Shown here piece after piece: positions 14,607 through 23,461 of a DNA stretch of 64,000 nucleotides. Within the stretch, counting starts at the first letter, position 1. Each line of letters starts with the position of its first letter. Position numbers and translations under genes: made by a program. Source of the stretch: DAOPYU01 sp942493245 (GTDB lineage: Bacteria; Sumerlaeota; Sumerlaeia; UBA8349); contig OW818685.1 of the NCBI GenBank assembly GCA_942493245.1, forward strand, positions 2,108,001 through 2,172,000, read 5' to 3'. The notes under the pieces are model-generated. The model made no database searches and was not told the origin of the DNA. It saw only the letters and a program-made list of their open reading frames with translations.

Positions 14607-16742
14607 TCACTTGTTGTCTTGTGTTTCCTTGGGGGTCTGCGAATACCCCAGAGGTAGAATTTTGAAACGGCCACCGACTTCGATGGGGTCGCCTTCGTAG
14701 CCGAGTTTCTTGAAGTCAATGTAGTTTTCTCCAGAGTTGTAATCCGCCGCGTTGCCGCCTTCGAGGCCGAGGTTTTTCTTCAGGTCGAATCCCTTGTTAC
14801 AGAGCGCCTTGTAATCGAGGCTCTTGGATTCCTGGTGGCAGCGGTCGCAGGTTCGCTCGGATTTCAGGGTGGTGTGGCACTGTGCGCAGGGAAGGGCATA
14901 CTCTTTGGGCATGACCTCGTGTTCGGCGCGCCAGTACATGGCGGTTTCCTGCCATTTGAATTCCCCGCTGTAGGGGAGGCCGGCGTCCTGCATCCCGTTC
15001 TGGATCGCACGGTTCCAGTCCAGGGTTTCCCAGTATCCGTCCGGCCCGGAGAATCGGGGGATGGCCAGAGTGTTGCTCTTGGCGTCGGCAGGTTGTTTGC
15101 CCCGCAGGACCATGAAGGGGTAGATTTTCGAGTCCGGGTCGGCGATGTTGCCGAGTGGGTATGTGATGTTGAGGAGATCGGTGGGCGTGAACGTATCGCC
15201 CTTCTGGTACAGGCGGGTTTTGCCGGAGTACCAGGCAAACTGGGGCTTGATGTTCTTCTCCCAGATAAATTCTCCGAACTTCCAGTTGTAATCGGGTGAG
15301 TTGGTCGAATCGAGTTTGGGTTGTCTGTTTTTGTCGCCGGCTTTGGACCAGTCCCACCAGGTTTTCGTCGGGTTGGATTTGGCGTAAAGGGGGCTGTGGC
15401 AGGTGGTACAGGCGATATTTTTTCCGTGCCGGTTGAGGTGGTAGATGAGGGGTCCCTGGCTGTGCGGTGTGTCTGTGTGGCACGCTTCGCAGGAGACGGT
15501 CCCTTCGATGGTGGCCAGGGAGGAACTTTTCCCGGGTATTTTATGTTTGCGTGTCTTGTGGCAGTCCTCGCACCGCATGCCGTAGCCGCCCATGTGAATG
15601 TCGAATTCGCGTGTGGGGGTCATGAGTTGGCCATTCATGTAGGCGTGCTGGGTGGGGTCGTCTTTGTCGTTCTGGAAGTGGCAGGCGCCGCAGGTTTGAC
15701 GGCTGGTGCGTCCGACTTTTTTCGCGACGGCCAGCAGATCCACGTCGGATGCGGGCAAACCGGGTTTATTCGGGTCTTTTTTGTAGAGTCCGGTGGTGTC
15801 GTGGCAGACCAGGCAATCAATGCGGCTCTTATCGGAGAAGTCGAAGTCCTTGTCTTCCCAACCGTAGCCGCAGTGGCAGCTGGTACAGTTGGCCCAGTTG
15901 CCCGGCAGCGCGATGCAGGAGTTGTTCAGAGCCGTTGTGGCTTTTCCAGAGGCGGGTTTTCCGGCCAGCGCTTCGGCGCGGGATGCGGCGGTTTTCCAGA
16001 GCCAATGGGAGGACTTCATGAAGTCCTCCGCCTGTTCGGCGTGGCAGCGCACGCATTCGCCCGTGACTTCCGACGGCGTGGGGGTACCGGTCAGTTCGAT
16101 CAACTGGGAGTGGTCTTTCACGTTTTCCTCGTGGCAGCCGATGCAATCGGTCGGTGCGCGGGGGTTCTGGCTTTCGGTATGGCAGGTGACGCATTGGCGG
16201 TGGTAGGCGGCCTTGAGTCCCAGGCGCCCAAAGACTGTTTTGTTGAACGATTCCTGGTGACAGGCGTTGCAGGCGGTCGTGTCGAACTGCTCTTTGGAGT
16301 CTTTGGGAGCGGCGTGGTGGCAAACCGTACAGTTCTGGGTAACAGCCGCGTGTTTGGCATGAGTGAAGCGCACGGGCTGGTAGAAATCGTCTTCCTTCTT
16401 GATGATGGGGCTTTCCAGAAGGAAGAAGTCGTATTCCAATTTGAGGACGAGGAACTCATAGAGAGAGTTACTAAGAGAAAAGGAGCGATTGCTGCTGGTT
16501 TTCCGTTCGAGAGACGGGTCTTTTTCGACCACCTCGACGATCAGAGTCGGGGTCGGTTTTTGCGAAAAGGTTTTGGCTTTCTCCAGGTCGGGCGCTTTCC
16601 ACGTTCCTTTGTCTGAAGGGGAAATCGCCTGGGTACCCGTGGTTTCGGCTTCGACCGTTCCGGGGAAGGCAAATTGCAGTCCCGTCAGTACGGACAGGAT
16701 GGAGACAAAGAGGAAAAGATGCGAAAAGAGGGTCCGGATCAT
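14607..16742 (-). CDS. Tridecahaem cytochrome c with an octahaem tetrathionate reductase (OTR)-like core
   Basis: This 711-aa protein has a signal peptide (residues 1-33, ending near TVEAE). Thirteen CXXCH haem sites begin at residues 138, 158, 184, 200, 230, 286, 310, 351, 391, 418, 445, 619 and 632. Sites 5-12 and the text around NSCIALPGNWANCTSCH and DCLVCHDTTGLYKKD match OTR-family octahaem enzymes, which reduce tetrathionate, nitrite or hydroxylamine at a pentacoordinate haem. Sites 1-4 form an added N-terminal tetrahaem module. The ATG at 16742 overlaps the NrfD stop (ATGA), so translation is coupled. As the last gene of the four-gene operon it is the likely terminal reductase or oxidase in the periplasm. 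The true substrate cannot be read from sequence. Confidence 0.88.
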   Translation of the reverse strand: MIRTLFSHLFLFVSILSVLTGLQFAFPGTVEAETTGTQAISPSDKGTWKAPDLEKAKTFSQKPTPTLIVEVVEKDPSLERKTSSNRSFSLSNSLYEFLVLKLEYDFFLLESPIIKKEDDFYQPVRFTHAKHAAVTQNCTVCHHAAPKDSKEQFDTTACNACHQESFNKTVFGRLGLKAAYHRQCVTCHTESQNPRAPTDCIGCHEENVKDHSQLIELTGTPTPSEVTGECVRCHAEQAEDFMKSSHWLWKTAASRAEALAGKPASGKATTALNNSCIALPGNWANCTSCHCGYGWEDKDFDFSDKSRIDCLVCHDTTGLYKKDPNKPGLPASDVDLLAVAKKVGRTSRQTCGACHFQNDKDDPTQHAYMNGQLMTPTREFDIHMGGYGMRCEDCHKTRKHKIPGKSSSLATIEGTVSCEACHTDTPHSQGPLIYHLNRHGKNIACTTCHSPLYAKSNPTKTWWDWSKAGDKNRQPKLDSTNSPDYNWKFGEFIWEKNIKPQFAWYSGKTRLYQKGDTFTPTDLLNITYPLGNIADPDSKIYPFMVLRGKQPADAKSNTLAIPRFSGPDGYWETLDWNRAIQNGMQDAGLPYSGEFKWQETAMYWRAEHEVMPKEYALPCAQCHTTLKSERTCDRCHQESKSLDYKALCNKGFDLKKNLGLEGGNAADYNSGENYIDFKKLGYEGDPIEVGGRFKILPLGYSQTPKETQDNK

Positions 16743-17905
16743 GTTCTTTTCTCCTGCGCGTGGATGCTGATGACGGGAAGGTAGATGGTCGCGATTCGAT
16801 AGATGAAAATGATGCCGGCGACCAGGCCGATGGAGGTGGCGAATTCGCCGATCGAGGGAAAATAGTGTTTGTCGCCGTAGGGTGGGGTCATCCCGACGAT
16901 GAACACGTTGATGCGGTTCATCAACACGCCGAGGATGATCATGCAGCTGGGGATGAAGATCCCCCATTTGGCGCGGCGCATCTGGGGCAGGAGGAGGAGG
17001 CACCACGGTACGATCACGCCGAAGATCACCTCGACCAGGAAACAGATGCTTTGTGTTGAACCGTCCAGCAGATGGATGTAGGCGCCGCGGTAGATCAGGT
17101 CGCCGATCTTGAGGAACATGTAAACGCCCAAGAGAAAAACGATGAAACGCGAAAGGCGCGACAGCACCTCCATCTCGGGTTTCAATCGCAGCCATTTGGC
17201 CATGAGGATACGTTCAAAAATCACCATCGGGAAGCCCACGGCGATGGCCGAAGTGAGAAACAGGAGAGGAAGCAGGGGGGTGTACCACAGCGGGCTGAAT
17301 TTCGAGGGGGCCGGCAGGGGCAATCCTCCCAGACTCGACTGGTGCATGCACGAGAGCACGACCCCCAGAATGATGAAGAGCCAGAGGAATTTCTGGAGAA
17401 TTCTTCCCAGAATCTTCAGAACCGGAAATCTTCCGGAAAACCGTTCGATCAGGAGAGGGACAAATTCGGTGTAGAGCACCGTGAGATAACACATCACGCA
17501 CATGGCGACTTCGAAGAGTAATGAGTTGGGCTGCGGGTGGATGAGGGGATTGTACAAGGCCCAGGGGCGGCCCACATCAATGATCAGACCCAGCACCACG
17601 GAGGTGTAACCCAGGGTGGCGATGAGGAGCGCCGGGCGGATGACCGAGGCGTAGTAGGTGCGTCCCAGAATATAACACAGCGCCACGGTGGTGAACCCGC
17701 CGGCCGAGAGGGCCACACGCGATTCGACGTCCACGGCGACCCACAATCCCCAGGGCCAGGCGTCGGTCAGGTTCGAAATGAACCCGATGCCTTTGGTGAA
17801 GCGGGCGATGGTGAAGGCGAGGCCAATCAACATGAGGGCAAAGAGGGTGACGGCGCCGGAGGACCAGAATTTCACTCCGACAGGTTTCGCGGGGTGGCTG
17901 CTCAT
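16739..17905 (-). CDS. NrfD/HybB-like quinone-interacting integral membrane subunit
   Basis: This 388-aa protein has about ten predicted transmembrane helices, beginning with SSGAVTLFALMLIGLAFTIA. The stretch WGLWVAVDVESRVALSAGGF and the later VLGLIIDVGRPW are typical of the HybB/NrfD/PsrC family, which exchanges electrons between membrane quinones and a periplasmic Fe-S partner. It overlaps its neighbours by 4 bp on both sides (ATGA junctions at 17902-17905 and 16739-16742), the arrangement of stoichiometric subunits of one complex. The Fe-S subunit upstream is its natural partner. Confidence 0.92.
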   Translation of the reverse strand: MSSHPAKPVGVKFWSSGAVTLFALMLIGLAFTIARFTKGIGFISNLTDAWPWGLWVAVDVESRVALSAGGFTTVALCYILGRTYYASVIRPALLIATLGYTSVVLGLIIDVGRPWALYNPLIHPQPNSLLFEVAMCVMCYLTVLYTEFVPLLIERFSGRFPVLKILGRILQKFLWLFIILGVVLSCMHQSSLGGLPLPAPSKFSPLWYTPLLPLLFLTSAIAVGFPMVIFERILMAKWLRLKPEMEVLSRLSRFIVFLLGVYMFLKIGDLIYRGAYIHLLDGSTQSICFLVEVIFGVIVPWCLLLLPQMRRAKWGIFIPSCMIILGVLMNRINVFIVGMTPPYGDKHYFPSIGEFATSIGLVAGIIFIYRIATIYLPVISIHAQEKRT

Positions 17906-18843
17906 TTCGGGGCCTCTTTCTCCGCTTTCGGGGTGTATTCTCCGCTCCTGGCACGATTCGAGAGGAACATCACGCCGGCCAGTGAAAAGAAGAGCACGAT
18001 GGGGGACCAGAGGTACTTGAACAGGGAGTGCTGGATGGTTTCGGGCAACCGGGGTGTCGGTTCGGGGGGGAGTTTAACGAAATCCACCTTCTCGAAGGGG
18101 ACATCGGAGATGTACATCCAGGAAGTCCCCCCGACTTCGTGTTGGCCGTAGATGTGCTTCACGTAACGGCGGGGATTCTCCTCGATCCGTTTTTGCGCCA
18201 GGGCGAGCAGGTCGTTGCGTTTGCCGAATGTCATGGTTTCCATCGGGCAGATGGCCGCACAGGCGGGTTTACCTCCCTGGCTGATCAACTCGAAGCAGAA
18301 GGTGCATTTGCGGACCCGGGGCGTGAGGGGGTCGTTGTACTCGTAGGCGGGGATCTGAAAGGGGCAGGCCATCATGCAGTAGCGGCAGCCGACGCATTGG
18401 CTCTTTTCGTAATAGACCGCCCCGTTGTCTTTTTTGTAGAGCGCACCCGTCAGGCAGACGCTGACGCAGGCGGGATCCTGACAGTGCATGCACTGGCTTT
18501 TGACATAGGTGGGCGCCAGGCGGTTAAGTTTGTCATACTTGGTCCCGGAAAAATAACGGTTGATGACGGTGTAGCTGTTGGCGTCGGGTCGGCGTTGCTG
18601 GTCCAGAACGCGCAGGTCGTCGAAGGATCGGGCAGGGGTGGGCAGTTCGTTTGCGATGGCACAGCCTTGCTCGCACTTGCGACATCCGATGCAGACGGAG
18701 AGGTCCACCAGGCATCCATACGGATCGGCGGGCGCTTTGGATTCCCATTCGGCGACAGGGAAAGCCGCCGCCGATGAGGCACAGGAGAGCGCAAGCGTTC
18801 CTCCCGCCAGTCGTTTCATGAACTCTCTGCGTTTCCATTTCAT
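17902..18843 (-). CDS. HybA/DmsB-like ferredoxin subunit with four [4Fe-4S] clusters, Tat-exported
   Basis: This protein is 313 aa from the ATG at 18843, chosen because GGAGGG lies 8 bp upstream; an in-frame start at 18861 has no such site. A twin-arginine-like signal opens it (KRREFMKRLAGG and a hydrophobic run to AAAFP). Four cysteine groups follow: VCIGCRKCEQGC, CMHCQDPACVSVC, CVGCRYCMMAC and CTFCFE with CAAICP, as in HybA and DmsB relatives with four [4Fe-4S] clusters. A C-terminal transmembrane anchor (SPIVLFFSLAGVMFL, about residue 285) is present. It should pass electrons between the NrfD-like subunit and the multihaem cytochromes on the periplasmic face. Confidence 0.92.
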   Translation of the reverse strand: MKWKRREFMKRLAGGTLALSCASSAAAFPVAEWESKAPADPYGCLVDLSVCIGCRKCEQGCAIANELPTPARSFDDLRVLDQQRRPDANSYTVINRYFSGTKYDKLNRLAPTYVKSQCMHCQDPACVSVCLTGALYKKDNGAVYYEKSQCVGCRYCMMACPFQIPAYEYNDPLTPRVRKCTFCFELISQGGKPACAAICPMETMTFGKRNDLLALAQKRIEENPRRYVKHIYGQHEVGGTSWMYISDVPFEKVDFVKLPPEPTPRLPETIQHSLFKYLWSPIVLFFSLAGVMFLSNRARSGEYTPKAEKEAPK

Positions 18844-18937
18844 TTTGGATCCCTCCGTCAAGAAATGCAGATTCAGCGGTTTGCTGGGTGAATACTGACT
18901 GATTGAACCTGTTCTCAGACCGACTCCACTCGACCGG

Positions 18938-20407
18938 CTATTTTGTCAGCGGGGTGACGGTTATCCTGGGCGCCTGTGGCGAAGGCGTTGTCCGGGTGGT
19001 GTCTTTTGTTGTATCGGGAGTGTTTCGGGCAACCCCGCGTCCAGTATTGGTGACGGGGGAATTCCGATCGTACTCAAAAGAAGGATGGCAACCGGTTGCG
19101 CACGATCCTCCCGTTTTTGTCAGGGAGAGTGTGAGAGGCATTTCCCATTTGCCGAACGCGATTTTTTTCCGGATCAACCGCGGTTGACTGGTCGCATGAG
19201 GCAGGTGGCAGACTCGGCAGGAATGGCCTTTTTTCCCCTGAAACACATGCAGGTGGTGCAGGTTCTGGTTCCCGTTTCGGAAGTCTGTGTCGGTGCTCTG
19301 TTCTGCCTCGATGGCGGCCTTGTCATGGCATTTGTAACAGGCCGCATACAAGGACGTCTCGTACTCGGTGTAAAACTCCGTGGGGAGCGGTTGTTCGAGC
19401 AGGTTGGGGTTTGCGCTGCCGTGCGCCCGGTGACAGGCCGAACAATCGCCTTCCTTCATCGGCGCGTGCAGGGATTTGGCGTCTTTCAACTCGTCGGCGA
19501 TGCTGGCAATGGTTTGTTCGCCGGATTTGATTGTCTGGCTGTGACAGGTGAGACAAAGTTCCTGGGCCGGTTTTTCGAGCAGGTGTTTTTGTTGGGAAAA
19601 ATGGGGGGAGTGGCAGTTGCGGCACGTTTTCCCCTCGGTCATGGCGCCGTGAGGATGTGAGAGTTTCTGAGACTGGTCGAGAACGTCTTTGTGGCAGCCT
19701 GTACAGAGTTTCGATTCCTCTTGTTTGAGCAGGTTGGGGTTTTCGCTCTCGTGAGCGCGGTGGCATTGGGAACAGGTTTTGCCGGAGGCATGGAGCGACA
19801 CGGCCGTTTGGGCTTTTTCCTCGAATCGCTTGTGGCAGGTAAAACAGAGATCGTCCCGAGTGGTTTTGAGCAGCCCCTCATGGTCCGACTCATGTGCGTT
19901 GTGGCATCCGAGGCATTTTCCTTCTTTCAGCGGGGCATGGGCTGTCTCGGGGTGGGTCAGTATCCGGTCGTGGCAGTTGGTGCAACCGTCCGGGCCTCCG
20001 CCACTTTTGAGCAGGTGTCTGCTGCTGGAGTGGACTTCGTGGCAGACCGTGCAATCCTGTTCGTAGGGTTGATGCTGGTTGGCTTTGGGTTTTTCGTTGG
20101 GATGACACTTAAGACACAGCGCGCGTTTATCGGTGATTTTTTCGAATTTATGGCGGTTTTCAAGCGGGTTGTGACAGGATTCGCACCCCTGCTCTTTGGA
20201 AAACCCGTGGGAGAACTTCTTGTCGCCAAACTTGACGTGGCATTCCGACGTGACACAATTTGTTCCCAGTTCAACCGGAGGGGTCGGTACGGGTGTGGGT
20301 TTCACCGTTTCCTGAGAAAAGCCTGGTATTGAAAAGCTCCAGGAAAGGATAAAAACCAACAGCAATCGGATGGGGGTGGACTTTCCGGAACGCATGGAAC
20401 AGGACAC
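18938..20407 (-). CDS. Periplasmic multihaem cytochrome c with 13 CXXCH and two non-canonical haem sites
   Basis: This protein is about 489 aa from the GTG at 20407 (GGGAGAG 7 bp upstream); the next ATG at 20395 gives 485 aa and has a poorer ribosome-binding site. A signal peptide follows (LLLVFILSWSFSIPGFS). Counting from the ATG, CXXCH sites begin at 71, 94, 115, 138, 161, 184, 208, 231, 258, 281, 318, 353 and 393. CVTSECH (CX4CH, 47) and CATGCH (CX3CH, 432) may carry two more haems. Repeating units of the form CXXCHxAHxSxNPNLL match the doubled-CXXCH family. The tail is rich in Thr and Pro. As the first gene of the operon it is the likely electron shuttle between the Fe-S/NrfD complex and the OTR-like enzyme or an external acceptor. 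Confidence 0.88.
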   Translation of the reverse strand: MSCSMRSGKSTPIRLLLVFILSWSFSIPGFSQETVKPTPVPTPPVELGTNCVTSECHVKFGDKKFSHGFSKEQGCESCHNPLENRHKFEKITDKRALCLKCHPNEKPKANQHQPYEQDCTVCHEVHSSSRHLLKSGGGPDGCTNCHDRILTHPETAHAPLKEGKCLGCHNAHESDHEGLLKTTRDDLCFTCHKRFEEKAQTAVSLHASGKTCSQCHRAHESENPNLLKQEESKLCTGCHKDVLDQSQKLSHPHGAMTEGKTCRNCHSPHFSQQKHLLEKPAQELCLTCHSQTIKSGEQTIASIADELKDAKSLHAPMKEGDCSACHRAHGSANPNLLEQPLPTEFYTEYETSLYAACYKCHDKAAIEAEQSTDTDFRNGNQNLHHLHVFQGKKGHSCRVCHLPHATSQPRLIRKKIAFGKWEMPLTLSLTKTGGSCATGCHPSFEYDRNSPVTNTGRGVARNTPDTTKDTTRTTPSPQAPRITVTPLTK

Positions 20408-20480
20408 GCCAGGCTCTCCCTTCACTCTCTCTGAATTTTGAGTTCAAACCCGCTTTCGACAAGAATACACCACATCTCAC

Positions 20481-20509
20481 CAGATAGCAGGAAGAATACC
20501 CAAAGTCAA
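20481..20509 (-). promoter_or_regulatory. Candidate sigma-70 promoter of the cytochrome operon
   Basis: On the minus strand TTGACT (20509-20504) is followed after 17 bp by TATCTG (20486-20481). The -35 box is 5/6 and the -10 box 3/6. It lies about 75 bp upstream of the multihaem start and diverges from the glyQS promoter. Confidence 0.4.
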
Positions 20510-20529
20510 CTCTTGAAAGGTGTTTGAAC

Positions 20530-20557
20530 TTGACTATTGGGGGATCGCCTGTTTAAT
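20530..20557 (+). promoter_or_regulatory. Candidate sigma-70 promoter of glyQS
   Basis: TTGACT (20530-20535) is followed after 16 bp by TTTAAT (20552-20557), both 5/6 matches. A start point near 20564 would give a leader of about 36 bases before glyQS. Confidence 0.5.
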
Positions 20558-20599
20558 TTGGGAACCCAGTTCTGATGGGATGGAAAGGTATGGAATAGA

Positions 20600-22096
20600 A
20601 TGGCCCTGACAATCGAGACAATCATCAGTTTGTGTAAACGCCGTGGCTTTGTTTTTCAGAGCAGCGAAATTTATGGCGGTCTGGCTTCGACCTACGACTA
20701 CGGTCCGCTCGGCGCCGTCCTGAAGCGCAACATCAAGGACGCCTGGTGGCGCGCCATGGTGGATGAACGCGACGATATCGAAGGGTTGGACGCTTCGATT
20801 CTCATGCACCCGCGTGTGTGGGAAGCGTCGGGTCATGTCGAGAATTTCAACGATCCCCTGGTGGATTGCAAGTCGTGCCGCAAACGTTTTCGCGCCGACC
20901 GCATCTGGGTGGTTTCGCTCATCGGTCCCAACGGGGAGGACTGGGGCGAAGTCGGTCCCATCGAGGCGGGTAGCGCGCCCGATGCTGTCGAGGCGGCCAT
21001 TCATAAGGAATACAAAAAGAAAGGCGCGCCCGAAGGCTTGCGCACCGATCCCAAGACGGTGGCCGAGGTCCCTCAATCGAAACGCACCCGGTGTCCCGAG
21101 TGCGGTGGCGAGCTGACCGAGGCGCGCGAGTTCAACATGATGTTCCGCACCACGCTGGGCGCGGTCGAGGAAACCGGGCTTTCCGTTTACATGCGTCCCG
21201 AAACCGCTCAGGGCATTTTCGTCAACTTTGACAACGTCCAGACCAGCATGCGGCGCAAACTGCCCTTCGGTATCGCCCAGATCGGCAAGTCCTTCCGCAA
21301 CGAGGTCACCACCAAGAGTTTCATCTTCCGCACGCTCGAATTCGAACAAATGGAACTCGAGTACTTTGTCATGCCGGGCGAAGACATGGAAATGTACGAC
21401 TACTGGCGCAACCAGCGCTTCGCCTGGTACAAGCGTTATGGCATGAACCCCGACAACCTGCGCCTGCGTGACCACGAAGAATCCGAACTGGCCCACTATG
21501 CCAAGGGATGCTGCGATGTCGAGTACAAGTTCCCCTTCGGATGGTCGGAACTCGAAGGCATCGCCAACCGCACCGACTTTGACCTGAAGCAGCACGCAAA
21601 ATGCTCCGGAAAACGAATGGAGTACTACGACCAACCGAACGACCGCCACATCGTGCCTTACGTGATTGAGCCGTCGGCGGGCGTGGACCGCTCGCTCCTG
21701 GCCTTCCTGTGTAACGCCTACGAAGAGGAGCAATTGGAGAATGGGCCGCGTGTGGTGATGCGGTTTCATCCTGATCTGGCCCCGCTCAAGGCGGCGGTGT
21801 TCCCCCTGTTGCGCAATCGTCCGGAGCTGGTGGAAAAGGGCAAGGCGCTCGCCGCCGACCTCCGCAAGTTTTTTCCGGCCCGCTACGACGACACGGCGGC
21901 CATCGGCAAGCTCTACCGTCGTCAGGACGAGATCGGGACTCCTCTGGGCATCACCGTGGATGTCGAATCGCTCGAAGACCAGTGCGTGACCGTGCGTCAC
22001 CGCGACACGATGGTTCAGGACCGCGTCCCGATGGAACGTCTGGCCGAATTCTGCACGGACAAACTGAACCTGATGCGCCAGGAGTTTTCGCGGTAG
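20600..22096 (+). CDS. glyQS: Glycyl-tRNA synthetase, single-chain class II type
   Basis: This 498-aa homodimer-type enzyme charges tRNA-Gly with glycine. The N-terminus GFVFQSSEIYGGLASTYDYG is diagnostic for this type. A zinc ribbon is visible in CKSCRKRF and CPECGGEL. Class II motif 2 includes FRNEVTTKSFIFRTLEFEQM, RPETAQGIFVNF lies before it, and the C-terminal anticodon domain follows (about 385-498). The length fits the family. It is the eukaryote/archaea/Gram-positive-like single-chain form, not the alpha2beta2 GlyQ/GlyS pair. It diverges from the cytochrome operon and has its own promoter and terminator. The long open frame on the opposite strand is a codon-bias shadow. Confidence 0.97.
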   Translation: MALTIETIISLCKRRGFVFQSSEIYGGLASTYDYGPLGAVLKRNIKDAWWRAMVDERDDIEGLDASILMHPRVWEASGHVENFNDPLVDCKSCRKRFRADRIWVVSLIGPNGEDWGEVGPIEAGSAPDAVEAAIHKEYKKKGAPEGLRTDPKTVAEVPQSKRTRCPECGGELTEAREFNMMFRTTLGAVEETGLSVYMRPETAQGIFVNFDNVQTSMRRKLPFGIAQIGKSFRNEVTTKSFIFRTLEFEQMELEYFVMPGEDMEMYDYWRNQRFAWYKRYGMNPDNLRLRDHEESELAHYAKGCCDVEYKFPFGWSELEGIANRTDFDLKQHAKCSGKRMEYYDQPNDRHIVPYVIEPSAGVDRSLLAFLCNAYEEEQLENGPRVVMRFHPDLAPLKAAVFPLLRNRPELVEKGKALAADLRKFFPARYDDTAAIGKLYRRQDEIGTPLGITVDVESLEDQCVTVRHRDTMVQDRVPMERLAEFCTDKLNLMRQEFSR

Positions 22097-22131
22097 GCAG
22101 GACGGAATCTTCTGGATGGATATTTCACGAA

Positions 22132-22172
22132 AGACCGCTTCCTGCAAACTTGCAGAGGAGCGGTCTTCTTTT
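22132..22172 (+). terminator. Rho-independent terminator of glyQS
   Basis: AGACCGCT (22132-22139) pairs with AGCGGTCT (22159-22166), and an inner CTGCA/TGCAG pair (22142-22146, 22151-22155) extends the stem. A T-rich tail TCTTCTTTTC follows. It sits between glyQS and the glycosidase-like gene. Confidence 0.8.
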
Positions 22173-22206
22173 CGAGAGGGTGTTTTCTGTCCAGAAAGGA
22201 AAAGGT

Positions 22207-23313
22207 ATGTCGGTTTTTCCCCGATACGGCCTGTGGATTTTGATCGCTTGGTTGTGCGGGATGGCGCAAGCCGTTCCTGCGGAACCCGGCGGTGGGAGGG
22301 AAATCCGCGGGGTGACGTTTTTCTATCTCGACGGAGCAAAACAGGATTTCCCCTGGGTGCTGGAACACCAGCGCGACCCGCTTGTGCGCGCGCGAATTGA
22401 AAACCTGCTCGAACAGTACCGAGCCGCCGAGGTCAGCTGGATTCGGCTTCTGGTCGCCACCGATCATTTCTCGGACCGATCGGTCATCCACCCGGTTCCC
22501 ACCCAGCCTTTGATTCAGAAGGTCAACGATTTCATGGCGTTGACCCGAAGCGGGCCGAATGCGGGACAGTTTACCATCGAACTGGTTCTGCTGCCGGAAC
22601 AGAAGAGTTCTCGATTCACCGATACCGCGCCTTACGAGCGCGACAAGCGGTGGTACCAGACGTGGTTGGACCACCTGAATTATACGAACCTCGGGATGGT
22701 GATGCTCGGGGGAGATCTGTCGCCCTGTCTTCTTTCCGGCGGAGAGGGAGACTCGGGTGTCGAGTCCATCCCGCAGAATCACGGCGCCTGGATCAAGTCC
22801 ATTTGGGCATGGAAAGAAGCGAATTATCCGAACGTCTATGCTTCTTATGAGGTAATCGGGATTCAGACGGGCAGCCGCAACGATCCGCGTCTGATTCGAG
22901 ATTTGGCCGTCTGGGTCAAGGCCAATACGCCCAAGATACCGGTCGTTGCGGCAGCCCTTTACGTAGAACTCCAGCCAGGCAGTTCCTGGCGCGACTATGC
23001 CGACGCGACGGCCCGGATTCTCGACACTTACCATGCCGCGTCGAATATTCCGCTCTGGATAGATGAGTTTGGTAAGTCCAGTGGAAACACGTGGACGCCG
23101 GAGGATCAAAAGGCGGCCTATACCGGATTTCTGACCGCCACGGTTTCCTGGCGGCGTAAGGGCTATCCGATGTTTGCCTGGGTGGCAGGGGACGATTCGC
23201 CCAATGACGGGAAGAACTCGTTCGGGCTTGTTTCGGGTTTTGAGAAGACGAAACCGCTCATGCGTCCCGCATGGGAGGAACTAACGCGCTTTTACCAGTT
23301 TGCGTACCCTTGA
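22207..23313 (+). CDS. Secreted TIM-barrel glycoside hydrolase-like protein
   Basis: This protein is 368 aa from the ATG at 22207, chosen because AGAAAGGAAAAGG precedes it and a signal peptide begins there (ILIAWLCGMAQAVPAE); the upstream open frame overlaps glyQS. The fold looks like a clan-A (beta/alpha)8 glycosidase: IPLWIDEFGKSSG near residue 285 has the usual strand-7 Glu-Phe-Gly of the catalytic nucleophile, and VMLGGDLSP and ASYEVIGIQTG fit strands 4 and 5. The family and substrate cannot be named from sequence. It is flanked by tRNA synthetase genes, which gives no functional hint. Confidence 0.65.
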   Translation: MSVFPRYGLWILIAWLCGMAQAVPAEPGGGREIRGVTFFYLDGAKQDFPWVLEHQRDPLVRARIENLLEQYRAAEVSWIRLLVATDHFSDRSVIHPVPTQPLIQKVNDFMALTRSGPNAGQFTIELVLLPEQKSSRFTDTAPYERDKRWYQTWLDHLNYTNLGMVMLGGDLSPCLLSGGEGDSGVESIPQNHGAWIKSIWAWKEANYPNVYASYEVIGIQTGSRNDPRLIRDLAVWVKANTPKIPVVAAALYVELQPGSSWRDYADATARILDTYHAASNIPLWIDEFGKSSGNTWTPEDQKAAYTGFLTATVSWRRKGYPMFAWVAGDDSPNDGKNSFGLVSGFEKTKPLMRPAWEELTRFYQFAYP

Positions 23314-23461
23314 AATACAGACATATCATCCAGATTCGAAGTTGCTTGAGCCTTGTTTGCTCTTTTGTAAACAAAAGAATATATCCAAACTAATACTTAT
23401 CAGTTGTTATCTCTGTTGAACAGGTTCCTTGGAAATTTGCAATCGCATGGAACCTAAAACC

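Noticed and set aside
20534..22339. 601-codon open frame on the minus strand over glyQS
   Set aside because: It lies opposite a fully conserved synthetase gene and has no recognisable domain; it is a codon-bias shadow.
23362..23377. CTTTTG/CAAAAG hairpin between the glycosidase and hisS genes
   Set aside because: AT-rich 6-bp stem without a U-run on either strand; too weak to call a terminator.
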